Source: Hymenobacter nitidus
Lineage (GTDB): Bacteria > Bacteroidota > Bacteroidia > Cytophagales > Hymenobacteraceae
Assembly (NCBI RefSeq): GCF_020447315.1
Contig: NZ_JAJADQ010000013.1
Coordinates: 1 to 64,000, forward strand
Length of the DNA stretch: 64,000 bases
Direction of reading: 5' to 3'
The notes under the pieces are model-generated. The model ran no database searches and was not told where the DNA came from. It saw nothing but the letters and a program-made list of their open reading frames with translations. Of the stretch, positions 25,901 through 33,631 are shown piece after piece (positions within the stretch are counted from its first letter, which is position 1; the number at the start of each line of letters is the position of its first letter). The position numbers and the translations under genes are program-made.

Positions 25901-27766
25901 GTCGTGTTCGACGAAGCCTCGCAGGTGAAGCCAGTGGATGCGCTGGGAGCCATTGCCCGCGGCCGGCAGCTGGTAGTAGTCGGCGACTCGAAGCAGCTGC
26001 CGCCCACCTCGTTCTTCGATTCACTGACCGGGGCGGGGGAAGAGGCCGACGAGGAAAACGTGACGGCCGATATTCAAAGTATTCTGGAGCTGTGCAAGGC
26101 CCGGCAGATGCCCGAGCGGATGCTGCGCTGGCACTACCGCAGCCTCCACCAGTCGCTGATTGCCGCTTCCAACCACCTGTTCTACGACGACAAGCTGGTG
26201 ATTTTCCCGAGTCCTGGCGGGCAGGGGCAGCTGGGCCTGGTCTACCACCATTTGCCCGCCACCCACTACGAGCGGGGCACCACGCGCACCAATCCGCTGG
26301 AAGCCGCCGCCGTGGCCGAAGCCGTATTGCACCACGCCCGTACCACGCCGAAGCTTACCCTGGGCGTGGTGGCCTTCAGCACGGTCCAGCGCCAGGCCAT
26401 TCAGGACGCGCTGGAAAAATTGCGCCGGCAGCACCCCGAAACCGAAGCGTTTTTCAACCGCCACGCCCACGAGCCTTTCTTCGTGAAAAACCTGGAAAAC
26501 GTGCAGGGCGACGAGCGGGACGTGATTCTGATCAGCATTGGCTACGGCCGCACCCAGGAGGGCTACCTGAGCATGAGCTTCGGCCCGCTGAACGGTGAAG
26601 GCGGCGAGCGGCGCCTCAACGTGCTGATTACCCGCGCCAAGCAGCGCTGCGAAGTCTTCACCAACCTCACAGCCGACGACCTCGATTTGAGCCGGGCCAA
26701 GGCCAAGGGTGTGGCGGCGCTGAAAACGTTTCTGGAATTTGCCCAGCACGGCCGCCTCAACCATAACGCGGAAACCGGCCGGGCCATGGAGTCGCCGTTT
26801 GAGGAGGCCGTGCACCGCGCCCTCACCGCCCGCGGCTACGTGGTGCGCCCCCAGATCGGCTCCCAGGGCTTCTACATCGATCTGGCCGTCGTCGACCCCG
26901 ACCAGCCGGGCCGCTACATCCTCGGTATTGAGTGCGACGGGGCCATGTACCACAGCGCCCGCTCGGCCCGCGACCGGGACCGGCTGCGTCAGCAGGTGCT
27001 CGAAAACGTGGGCTGGACGCTGCACCGCATCTGGAGCACCGACTGGTTTCGGGACCCAGCGCGTGAAACCGAGCGGGTGGTGCTGGCCATCGAGGAAGCC
27101 CGCCGCCTGGCCGCCCTCGACCAGGAGGATGAGCCTGAGGAAGAGCTGGTGGCCATTGAGGAAGCACCAACCGGCATAACGCGGGAAGAAGCCCCCACGG
27201 GCCCGGCCCCACTGGCCGCGCCCTACCAACTGGCTCAGCTGCCCGCCGCGGCTAGGCAGCTGGAAGTACATCAGCACCCGATGGGGCGCCTGGCGGGTTG
27301 GCTGACGCAGATTGTGGCCGTGGAAAGCCCGGTACACCTGGATGAGGCCACGCGCCGCATGGCTCAGGCCACGGGCGCTACGCAGGTGGGCTCTCGCATT
27401 AGGAGCAGCGTGGCGGCGGCCGTGCGGCTGGCCGTAAACCTGCGCCACATCCGGCAGGAGGGCGAGTTTCTCTGGACGCCGACCATGACTGCGGCCGCCG
27501 TGCCCCTGCGCGACCGGAGCGCCCTGCCGGCCGTGTCGCGCAAGCTGAGCTTCGTGGCGCCCGAGGAGCTGGCAAAGGCCATCGTCACCATCGTGCAACA
27601 CAGCTTTGCCCTCGGCCGGGCGGCGGTGGTGCTGCCCACGGCACGCCTGCTGGGCTTTGCGCGCCCCAGCGAGGAAATGCGCCAGCAGATAGACACGGCC
27701 GTGCAGCGCCTAGTGGACAACGGGACGCTGCTCGAAACCAACGGCGTGCTGCAGCCTATTGGCTAA
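22904..27766 (+). CDS. DUF4011 / superfamily 1 helicase / Vsr-like nuclease fusion, putative defence protein
   Basis: A 1621-residue protein from ATG 22904 (an in-frame TTG 20 codons upstream lies inside the palindrome and is less likely). Parts: DUF4011 N-terminus (LLDLGLRNPLLNFRP); an SF1 helicase core with Walker A QGPPGTGKSQT (~366-376), Walker B VVFDEASQVKP (~1000-1010), GDSKQLPP and a C-terminal motif VLITRAKQRCEV; a PD-(D/E)XK/Vsr-type endonuclease domain of the MTES_1575 kind (~1290-1405, IDLAVVD...GIECDGAMYHSA, then RIWSTDWFRDP); and a DUF3320-like C-terminus. Large single proteins of this makeup are known or suspected anti-phage factors (I recall the Hhe DUF4011-helicase-Vsr system, not checked). 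It is followed after 6 bp by a RAYT gene. Confidence 0.88.
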   Translation: MESTPVSSSASGLLARLHASREELLDLGLRNPLLNFRPSPARGVVVTQEESAAVYEVLVRQGKTMYFLAFPEAKKLAATPLLLPLADTFIEINTSEPSDSPSPFSERGQGGKVPETAPVEEAANLLPDLSEAERQRLLTDNKLQTAEPLAKLEARLLNTYYTARTSLEEQGVNILYLALGQLTWYEAESSQEPRQAPLLLVPVLLERSTAAERFKLRHTGAEIEGNLSLQAKLRASFGVALPLPEAEEELRVVDYFAAVAQAVAGLPRWQVVPDSITLGFFSFGKFMLYRDLDPTTWPADATLLDHPALAALLGTDTGFQDAAPTIGDTAFLDTESPAHELHQVLDADSSQLLALLAVHEGRNLVIQGPPGTGKSQTIANLLAEAIGAGKKVLFVAEKMAALEVVKRRLDTLGLGAACLELHSHKANKKALHDELRHTLGLGRPAVDATVADQMAQLPRYRTALNNYALAVNAPVGRSRRTVQQVVGELLRLNEERGPVELPRLAFTTLADWTDADAAHAESQAARLQATLQKIGKPKSLLFWGSELTVLLPADQEALTLRLREAQEAVAALQVAAEVLAQLLGVPVPTERTAAEALLPAARHAQLAPPLAGMAVADSAWTTQAGRTGELLQAGISYAALHQQYDAILLPEAWNQTLLPERAALLSYGDKWWKFLKGDYRQAKKRLQSLWRGPLPEEAAAVLPVIDAIHEASRHAQAVQEAEFWAGKLFGPAWQGLRSDWTAVRKTADFLMLTHQRIAQRQLPAELLHYLSESPNPAEITSPLIALETALAGHRAATRAVAGALLLNEPRRFGPAGRMEFQLFEAQQHTLSAWLADVPALRLTTEWNNVAAGVAADNLSELLILAETWEPAAQHLVAAVRQTWLEYLQKQAYAQHPALRQFERASHEETAARFREADEDSLYHNRVRAMQQHFNQLPHQQASGQMLLLKNEFAKKTRHLPLRKLMQQAGRAVQAIKPVFMMSPLSVASYLPPGAVDFDLVVFDEASQVKPVDALGAIARGRQLVVVGDSKQLPPTSFFDSLTGAGEEADEENVTADIQSILELCKARQMPERMLRWHYRSLHQSLIAASNHLFYDDKLVIFPSPGGQGQLGLVYHHLPATHYERGTTRTNPLEAAAVAEAVLHHARTTPKLTLGVVAFSTVQRQAIQDALEKLRRQHPETEAFFNRHAHEPFFVKNLENVQGDERDVILISIGYGRTQEGYLSMSFGPLNGEGGERRLNVLITRAKQRCEVFTNLTADDLDLSRAKAKGVAALKTFLEFAQHGRLNHNAETGRAMESPFEEAVHRALTARGYVVRPQIGSQGFYIDLAVVDPDQPGRYILGIECDGAMYHSARSARDRDRLRQQVLENVGWTLHRIWSTDWFRDPARETERVVLAIEEARRLAALDQEDEPEEELVAIEEAPTGITREEAPTGPAPLAAPYQLAQLPAAARQLEVHQHPMGRLAGWLTQIVAVESPVHLDEATRRMAQATGATQVGSRIRSSVAAAVRLAVNLRHIRQEGEFLWTPTMTAAAVPLRDRSALPAVSRKLSFVAPEELAKAIVTIVQHSFALGRAAVVLPTARLLGFARPSEEMRQQIDTAVQRLVDNGTLLETNGVLQPIG
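23204..23232. repeat. palindrome inside the helicase coding sequence
   Basis: CTCCCTCTCC-attttc-GGAGAGGGGG forms a hairpin and is followed by a poly-G tract. It encodes a low-complexity Ser/Pro/Gly linker (SDSPSPFSERGQGGK) between conserved parts, as expected for an in-frame intergenic-type repeat inserted into a gene. Confidence 0.5.
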
Positions 27767-27772
27767 ACGCTC

Positions 27773-28405
27773 ATGCTACTCCCGAATATGGACTCTGCTC
27801 AGCTGCTAGCGGCCGGTGAAACCCTGTTTGTTACGTTTCGGCTGGCGGGCTCGGTGCCGGCGCGGGCGTTTCGGGAGCTACACCAGCAGCGGCAGCAGGC
27901 CCAGAATGAGGCCCGCGCGCTGCCCGATGCCGCCGCATTTCGCGCCGCGCACCACCGGGCCGAGAAGGTGTTTTTCGCGGGCTTTGATAAGCTGCTGGAT
28001 GCCGCTACCGTGGGGCCGACGTTCCTGGAAAAAGAGAAAATAGCCGACATCGTGGCCGGGGAGCTGCTGTTGCTGGAGGAGCTGGGGTTTCGGGTGCTGT
28101 GCTTCGCACTGCTGCCCAACCACGTGCATGCGGTACTGCATTTGCCGGTCGGGAGCGGCGTTTCCTGCCACAAAGCCCTGCAGCTGCTGCACCAGCGCAC
28201 CGCCGCGCAATGCCGCCGCGTGGTACGGGCCCTACTGCCCGCCGAAGCTGACTTCTGGCAAACCGGCAGCTACGACTACGCCGTACATGATGCCGCCGAG
28301 CTGCCCCGTCTGGTGGCTTACGTGGTGGGCAATGCTGCCCGTAGCGGCAAAACCGGCCGCTGGCTCAACTGGCCGTATTGCTACGCGGCGCCGGGTTCTA
28401 AGTAG
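27773..28405 (+). CDS. REP-associated tyrosine transposase (RAYT, Y1/HUH family)
   Basis: 210 residues. N-terminal GETLFVTFRLAGSVP, the HUH-type metal motif LLPNHVHAVLHL (H117, H119), and a catalytic-tyrosine region FWQTGSYDYAVHD (Y167 or Y169) followed by YVVGNAARSGKTGRWLNWPYCY match the RAYT/TnpA-REP branch of IS200/IS605-type transposases. Such single-copy transposases are thought to move short REP palindromes rather than a full insertion sequence. No IS ends are evident around it. It starts 6 bp after the helicase and could be co-transcribed; an ATG at 27788 is an alternative start. Confidence 0.88.
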   Translation: MLLPNMDSAQLLAAGETLFVTFRLAGSVPARAFRELHQQRQQAQNEARALPDAAAFRAAHHRAEKVFFAGFDKLLDAATVGPTFLEKEKIADIVAGELLLLEELGFRVLCFALLPNHVHAVLHLPVGSGVSCHKALQLLHQRTAAQCRRVVRALLPAEADFWQTGSYDYAVHDAAELPRLVAYVVGNAARSGKTGRWLNWPYCYAAPGSK

Positions 28406-28480
28406 GAGCTTGGCGGGATGCTCTGCCATCCTGTGCCCACGCAGGCTGCAAAATGCCAGACGAAATAACCCCATTAACCT

Positions 28481-29458
28481 ATGCACCGCCTCGTTCTGGT
28501 CGTTTTTCTGCTACTGACCCTGCTGAGGAGCAGCCGCGCCGCTGCCCAAAGCGCCGACAGCATCAGCCCCGACCAGCTCATCAGCTACACCTTCGCCAAC
28601 GACGCCTTTTTCCGCACCGACTACTACTTCACCCAGGGCATGACGCTGAACGTAGTGCTGCCGGCGTTCAGTAAGCTGCCAACCCGCAAAATCCTGCTGC
28701 CCGCCCTGCCCGGCGGCGCGCAGCACTACGGCGTGCAGCTGTTCTACGACGGCTTCACGCCCCTGCGCATCCAGGACGACACCATCCGGCGCGGCGACCG
28801 GCCCTATGCGTCCTACATCTACGCCTCCCTCTACCGGATTTCGACCAGCGCCGCCCGCCACCGCCGCCTGACCTCGGGCCTGAACCTCGGCTTCATCGGG
28901 CCGGCCGCTGGGGCCAAGGGGTTCCAGACCAAGGTGCACGAGCTGCTCGACGCCCCCACGCCCCGCGGCTGGGACTACCAGATTCGCAACGACCTGGTGC
29001 TGGGCTACGAAGTGAAGCTGGAGCAGCAGCTGATGAGCCTCGCAAACGTAGCCGAGCTGATTGGGCAGGGCCAGGCTTCTATCGGCACGCTCAACACCTT
29101 CGCTGGGGGCGGGCTGCTGCTGCGCCTGGGCAAAATGAATCCGTATTTCCGCAACCTGGGCCTGGTTTCTCAGCCACAAAAAGCGGGGCTGCAGCAGTTT
29201 CAGTTGTATGCTACCGGCCAGGCCGACGCCCGCCTTGTGGGCTATAATGCCACGCTGCAGGGCGGGCTCCTCAACCGCGCCAGCCCCTATACGCTGCCGG
29301 CTTCCGCCGTGAAAAGAGTGGTGGCCCAGGGCACGGCCAGCATCGTAGCCGCGTACGGCGGCCTGAGCTTCCGCACGTCTGCCGTCTGGATTACGCCCGA
29401 ATTCCGAGGCAGCCGCTCCCACGCCTGGGTGCAGTTTGGGTTGGGTGCGGCTCTTTGA
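28481..29458 (+). CDS. lipid A deacylase LpxR family outer-membrane protein
   Basis: 325 residues with signal peptide (cleavage near RAAAQ). LpxR removes the 3'-acyloxyacyl group of lipid A in the outer membrane. YTFANDAFFRTDYYFTQG (36-53) carries the family's conserved Asn-Asp (N40-D41), and the KVHELL...GWDYQ region carries the conserved histidine (~H150). GDRPYASYIY and the beta-strand alternation up to the terminal aromatic/hydrophobic strand support a 12-strand barrel. The length is near that of Salmonella LpxR (319 aa). Confidence 0.85.
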   Translation: MHRLVLVVFLLLTLLRSSRAAAQSADSISPDQLISYTFANDAFFRTDYYFTQGMTLNVVLPAFSKLPTRKILLPALPGGAQHYGVQLFYDGFTPLRIQDDTIRRGDRPYASYIYASLYRISTSAARHRRLTSGLNLGFIGPAAGAKGFQTKVHELLDAPTPRGWDYQIRNDLVLGYEVKLEQQLMSLANVAELIGQGQASIGTLNTFAGGGLLLRLGKMNPYFRNLGLVSQPQKAGLQQFQLYATGQADARLVGYNATLQGGLLNRASPYTLPASAVKRVVAQGTASIVAAYGGLSFRTSAVWITPEFRGSRSHAWVQFGLGAAL

Positions 29459-29479
29459 GCGGGCGGCTCGGCGTTCGGC

Positions 29480-30238
29480 CTATTTGAGAAAGTACGTGCC
29501 CGTTAGCTGGGCTACCCGGTTGTAGCCACTCTGGTCGGTGTTGCCCCCGGCCTTGCTGTAGTAGAGGTTCACCAAGCCGATGCCGTAGCCGGCCTGCAGC
29601 TGCACGGGGCCGCGGCGGTAGCCCACTCCCACGTTGAAGCCCGTGTCGAAGCGGCGCGAGTGAAAGTCACGGATAGAAATGGCGGTGGAGTTGGCTTCCC
29701 CGGAGGCGTAGGCAATGGTAGACGTGTAGCGGGTTACGGGCACTGTCGTCGCGCCGGGGTCGGTGGTGGTGTTGTTAATGGTTGTTTTGGCGCTACCCCC
29801 AACGCCCACCGCTACGTAAGGCCCGGCAAAAACCTGCAGGCCGGTGTTACCCGGCAAGGTATACACGAAATTCAGGGGCATCTCCAGCCAGTTGTAGCGG
29901 GCAGTGGTCTGGCCTTCCCGGCGGAACTCGTAACCGGTTTCCGGGTCTCTGACTGTGCTGCCGCCCTTGATTTTGGTGCCTTTTTGCGAAAACAGCAGCG
30001 CGGGCTGGAAGGCGAAGTTGCCGCGGGCTACCTCCAGCACAAGGCCGGCCTGTCCGGTAAAAATCGGCGCCTTCTCGTACCAGCTGCTGGCGTTGGGAAC
30101 GGCTTGCGCCGTGGAGCCCTCGGTGGAAGTTGCCGCCAGATTGCCGCCCACCCGGACGCCGATACGATACGTGGTTTGGGCCGTGGCGCCGGAGGCCGCC
30201 GCTACCAGGGCCACCAGGAGTAGTGCTGCTTTTTGCAT
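29480..30238 (-). CDS. outer-membrane beta-barrel (porin-family) protein
   Basis: 252 residues. A signal peptide ends at SGATAQ, then RIGVRVGGNLA begins a barrel of alternating strands (GQAGLVLEVARGNFAFQPALLFSQKG, LPLNFVY, GFNVGVGYRRGPVQLQAGYGIGLVNLY), ending in the short strand TGTYFLK. This is the OMP_b-brl_2 type common in Bacteroidetes. Substrate is unknown. Convergent with the lpxR gene. Confidence 0.85.
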   Translation of the reverse strand: MQKAALLLVALVAAASGATAQTTYRIGVRVGGNLAATSTEGSTAQAVPNASSWYEKAPIFTGQAGLVLEVARGNFAFQPALLFSQKGTKIKGGSTVRDPETGYEFRREGQTTARYNWLEMPLNFVYTLPGNTGLQVFAGPYVAVGVGGSAKTTINNTTTDPGATTVPVTRYTSTIAYASGEANSTAISIRDFHSRRFDTGFNVGVGYRRGPVQLQAGYGIGLVNLYYSKAGGNTDQSGYNRVAQLTGTYFLK

Positions 30239-30368
30239 AGCTCGAATGCTGGGATAAGGTTAGAATAGAAGTCGCCGAGCCGAATGGTCGGCCTTGACAT
30301 CACTGAACAGAGCCCGCCGCCTACCACCAGGGTTGCATGGGCAGGGCATATTCGTCTCGGCCGGGCGC

Positions 30369-31331
30369 TTACTTGGCCCGGTGAATAATGGCCACGCTGA
30401 TCAGGATGATGACCATGCCCAGCAGGTGCCACAGGTTGAAGGCCTCCCCGTCGAGCACGCCCCAGGTGAGGGCCATAATAGGCACTAGGTAGGTGTTGGA
30501 AGCCGCAAACAGCGCTGTCGACTGTTGAATCAGCTTGTTGAAGAGCACCATGGCCACGGCCGTACTCATGGTGGCCAGCAGCACAATGTAGCCAAAGGCT
30601 TTCCAGGCGCCCGGCACGGTTTGCAGCTTGTGGATAAAATCGGTGCCCACGAGCAGGTACACCAACGCCGGCCCCCCGATGTAAAGCAGTAGCAACCCCG
30701 TGACGGCCAGGGGCGGAATGCCGTGCAGCCGGTTCTTGATAACGTTGACGCTCACCCCGTAGCCTGCCGTGGCCAGCACGATGTAGAGGCCGTACCAGGC
30801 ATTGCCCTCGCCGGTGGGCGTAGCCTCGCCGCCGTTGCCGCCCAGCAGCATCAGCACCACCGTGCCCACCAGGCCCAGCACGATGCCCAGTACCCGCAGC
30901 GGCGTAAGCTTCTGCCCAAAAAACAGCGCCCCGACCACCAGCGTAAAGACGGCCGTCAGGGCATTGAGCACCCCGGCCAGGCCTGAGGCCAGCTTGGTTT
31001 CGGCGTAGGCAAAGAGAAACGCCGGAATAAGCGTGCCGACCACGCCGCTGAGCACCAGCCACTTCACGCGGCTGCGCTCCAGCTGCGGCAGGTGCTTCAG
31101 GGCAAAGGGCAGCAGCAGCAGGGCCGCTACCGTCACGCGCGTGGCCCCCAGCTCCATAGCCGAAAACACCACCAGCCCTTTCTTCATCAGAATAAACGAC
31201 GTGCCCCAGATAGTTGCCAGCGTGATGAGTAGCACCCAGGCCGAAGCCGGCGTGCGGTGGGGCGGGGGCGAGGCTACCGGGGTGGTTTCGGGCGCCGTAG
31301 AAACGGCCGGGGCGGTAGGGGTGGGCGACAT
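30369..31331 (-). CDS. EamA/DMT-superfamily transporter
   Basis: 320 residues with ten predicted TM helices in two EamA repeats (~32-160 and ~185-320). After an N-terminal Pro/Thr-rich cytoplasmic stretch comes LITLATIWGTSFILMKKGL; the second repeat has MSTAVAMVLFNKLIQQ and a final WHLLGMVIILISVAII. It is an inner-membrane drug/metabolite exporter type, with the substrate undetermined. Confidence 0.9.
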   Translation of the reverse strand: MSPTPTAPAVSTAPETTPVASPPPHRTPASAWVLLITLATIWGTSFILMKKGLVVFSAMELGATRVTVAALLLLPFALKHLPQLERSRVKWLVLSGVVGTLIPAFLFAYAETKLASGLAGVLNALTAVFTLVVGALFFGQKLTPLRVLGIVLGLVGTVVLMLLGGNGGEATPTGEGNAWYGLYIVLATAGYGVSVNVIKNRLHGIPPLAVTGLLLLYIGGPALVYLLVGTDFIHKLQTVPGAWKAFGYIVLLATMSTAVAMVLFNKLIQQSTALFAASNTYLVPIMALTWGVLDGEAFNLWHLLGMVIILISVAIIHRAK

Positions 31332-31368
31332 GCGGGGTGGGGAAAGCGGAAAGAGAAATCGAAGAAAA

Positions 31369-31465
31369 GAACGTCATGCTGAGCTTGTCGAAGCATCTCT
31401 CCCGCCAAAACCAGAATTAGTTACTCCTGGGGGAGAGTTGCTTCGGCAAGCTCAGCATGACGTTC
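31369..31465. repeat. REP-like palindrome (GTCATGCTGAGCTTG family)
   Basis: Arms of ~36 nt: GAACGTCATGCTGAGCTTG...CGAAGCATCTCTCCCG on the left is mirrored by GGGAGAG-TGCTTCGGCAAG...CAGCATGACGTTC on the right. There are few mismatches and the loop is ~25 nt. It lies between the EamA gene start and the dusB stop. A related, more diverged palindrome lies at 45503-45584. Confidence 0.8.
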
Positions 31466-31483
31466 AAAATAGGACTGGAGGAA

Positions 31484-32473
31484 TTACCCTACCAGCACCG
31501 GCTCGGCGGCGGTGATTTCCTCCAGAATAGCCTGTACTTCGGCCACGGAATAGGTTTCGACCAAGCGCATGCGCCACTGCTTGGCTCCTTCCAGACCCCG
31601 GAAGTAGTGGGCATAATGGCGGCGCATTTCCAGAATGCCGGACCGCTCCCCCTTCCACTCGATGCTTTTCTCGAAGTGCATGCGGCACATGGCCACGCGC
31701 TCCTCCACTGTAGGCGGAGCCAGCTTTTCGCCGGTAGCCACGAAGTGCTTGATTTCGCGGAAAATCCAGGGGTAGCCGATGCTGGCCCGGCCAATCATGA
31801 TGCCATCGACGCCGTAGCGGTTTTTGTACTCCACCGCTTTTTCGGGCGAGTCGATGTCACCGTTGCCGAAAATCGGGATTTTGATGCGCGGGTTCTCCTT
31901 GATTTTAGCAATCAGACGCCAGTCGGCGTCGCCCTTGTACATCTGCACGCGGGTGCGGCCATGTACGGTGAGGGCTGCAATACCAATGTCCTGCAACCGC
32001 TCAGCTACTTCTTCCACGTTCAGCGTATTCTCGTCCCAGCCCAGACGGGTTTTCACCGTCACGGGCAGGTGCGTGGCTTTCACCACGGCCGAGGTCATTT
32101 CCACCATCTTGGGAATGTCGCGCAGCAGGGCCGCGCCCGCGCCCCGGCAGGCCACCTGCTTTACCGGGCAGCCGTAGTTGATATCAATCAGGTCGGGGCC
32201 GGCCAGGGTGCTGATGCGGGCACACTCGCCCATGGTGTCCACGTCGGAGCCGAAGAGCTGGATACCGATGGGTCGCTCGTAGTCGAACACGTCGAGCTTC
32301 TTGCGGCTTTTGGCCGCGTCCCGGATCAGGCCTTCCGAGGAAATAAACTCGGTGTACATCAAATCGGCCCCATTGGCTTTGCATACGGCCCGGAACGGCG
32401 GATCGGAAACGTCCTCCATAGGAGCCAGGAGCAACGGGAAATCGGGCAGGGCAAGGTCGCGGATGTGTACCAC
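31484..32473 (-). CDS. dusB: tRNA-dihydrouridine synthase B
   Basis: A 329-residue FMN enzyme reducing uridines in the tRNA D-loop. LLLAPMEDVSDPPFR (FMN-binding start), NYGCPVKQVACRGAGAALL with catalytic C102, VKTRLGWDE, LTVHGRTR and GNGDI plus GIMIGRASIG are all DusB signatures. Length and start (ATG 32473) are normal. A TAAATTTG box precedes it. Confidence 0.95.
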   Translation of the reverse strand: MVHIRDLALPDFPLLLAPMEDVSDPPFRAVCKANGADLMYTEFISSEGLIRDAAKSRKKLDVFDYERPIGIQLFGSDVDTMGECARISTLAGPDLIDINYGCPVKQVACRGAGAALLRDIPKMVEMTSAVVKATHLPVTVKTRLGWDENTLNVEEVAERLQDIGIAALTVHGRTRVQMYKGDADWRLIAKIKENPRIKIPIFGNGDIDSPEKAVEYKNRYGVDGIMIGRASIGYPWIFREIKHFVATGEKLAPPTVEERVAMCRMHFEKSIEWKGERSGILEMRRHYAHYFRGLEGAKQWRMRLVETYSVAEVQAILEEITAAEPVLVG

Positions 32474-32500
32474 AGGGGAAGGCTATTACAGGAATTTGCG

Positions 32501-32508
32501 CAAATTTA
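32501..32508 (-). promoter_or_regulatory. putative -7 box of dusB
   Basis: TAAATTTG on the minus strand matches TAnnTTTG and lies 28 bp before the dusB start, in the 70-bp divergent spacer with the CPBP protease gene. No spaced -33 TTG was found. Confidence 0.4.
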
Positions 32509-32543
32509 CGACTCTTCCAAGTTTCCGTAACCGCCTGCCCCCT

Positions 32544-33587
32544 ATGAAAGGTTTCGTGTCCAGCCGTTTGCACCCTTTTGTGAGCCTACTGCTGCTTATC
32601 GGGCTGGCGCTGGCGTCCCTGAGCGTGGGGGCCTTCATTGCCACTGTTTTCACCAAGCTGTTCTTTGGAGTAGGCCTGGTCGAAATGGGCGAAGTGGCCC
32701 GCAATCCGCAGAATAATCCCAACAGCTGGGGCGCGATTATGCTCAACCAGGGCCTCACGCTGCTCATCGGACTGGCTGGCGCAGCGCTGGCCTTGGTATG
32801 GCTCACGGGCCACTCGTGGCGGGAGTATTTTATGGCGCGCCGCTCGGTTTCGCCGGTGTGGTATGTGGCCGCCGCCGCTATCATGTTACTGAGTTTGCCC
32901 GCTATGTCTTACCTGATTGAGTGGAATTCCCACGCCCACGTGCCGGAAGCTTGGAAAGACGTTTCCTGGCTGACTAATTTTGAAGCCTGGGCGCTGGAAA
33001 AAGAGGAGGAGCTGAAAAAAATGACGGCCTTCCTGACCCGGTTCAACTCGCCGGGCCGCTTTGGCGTCGCGCTACTGGTCATTGCCGTGGTGGCGGCCGT
33101 CAGCGAAGAGCTGTTTTTCCGGGGAGTAATGCAGCGCAATCTGGTGGCCTGGTTTAAGTCGCGCCACGTCGGCATATTCATTGCCGCGGCCATTTTCAGC
33201 GCTGTGCACACCCAGTTCCTAGGCTTCGTGCCGCGCTTTGTGCTGGGCCTGATTCTGGGCTACCTCTACGAGTGGAGCGGTAACATTCTGGTGCCCATTG
33301 CCGCGCACTTCACCCATAACGCCTTTCAGCTGGTGCTGCTGTACGTGCAGCAAAGCCAGTGGACCGACCCCGGCTTCAACCCCGATTCTACTGAGAGCAT
33401 GCCCTGGTACCTGGTGCTGCTCTCCCTCTTGTTCACCGCCGCCATCCTGTATTTCCTTAAGCAGCGTGAGCAGGCTGCCCCCGCCGAAATGCACACGCTC
33501 AGTGCCGCGGGTGTGGCCGTCGTCTTGCCCGAAACCGCGCCCACCGAAACCCGTACGCTCGGCAGTAAGGGCGCCGAAGCCCGGTAG
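32544..33587 (+). CDS. CPBP-family intramembrane glutamic endopeptidase
   Basis: 347 residues from ATG 32544. A multi-pass membrane protein with the CPBP (Rce1/CAAX-like, PF02517) motifs: EELFFRGVMQ (motif 1, ~188-197), AVHTQF with a preceding FS pair (motif 2, ~221-226), and HFTHNAFQLVLL (motif 3, ~258-270). Together they form the metal/Glu active site in the membrane. The C-terminal ~40 residues are hydrophilic and Ala/Thr-rich. Substrates are unknown; family members act in prenyl-protein processing or bacteriocin immunity. Next to cdsA on the same strand. Confidence 0.9.
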   Translation: MKGFVSSRLHPFVSLLLLIGLALASLSVGAFIATVFTKLFFGVGLVEMGEVARNPQNNPNSWGAIMLNQGLTLLIGLAGAALALVWLTGHSWREYFMARRSVSPVWYVAAAAIMLLSLPAMSYLIEWNSHAHVPEAWKDVSWLTNFEAWALEKEEELKKMTAFLTRFNSPGRFGVALLVIAVVAAVSEELFFRGVMQRNLVAWFKSRHVGIFIAAAIFSAVHTQFLGFVPRFVLGLILGYLYEWSGNILVPIAAHFTHNAFQLVLLYVQQSQWTDPGFNPDSTESMPWYLVLLSLLFTAAILYFLKQREQAAPAEMHTLSAAGVAVVLPETAPTETRTLGSKGAEAR

Positions 33588-33631
33588 CTTCCGCCCCGTT
33601 CTTATTCTCCGTTCCCGAATTCCGATTCCCG

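Noticed and set aside
26021..27601. Long minus-strand ORF (526 codons) opposite the helicase gene
   Set aside because: It is a mirror of GC-rich codon bias; the plus strand carries clear helicase and nuclease motifs. The same holds for 1451-2386, 3009-3854, 24794-25777, 43319-44458 and similar antisense frames.
27773..28405. Complete IS200/IS605 insertion sequence
   Set aside because: The protein is of the RAYT branch, and no paired subterminal hairpins or TnpB gene surround it.
30202..31377. 391-codon minus-strand ORF overlapping the EamA transporter
   Set aside because: Shadow frame; the frame at 30369-31331 has ten membrane helices and family motifs.
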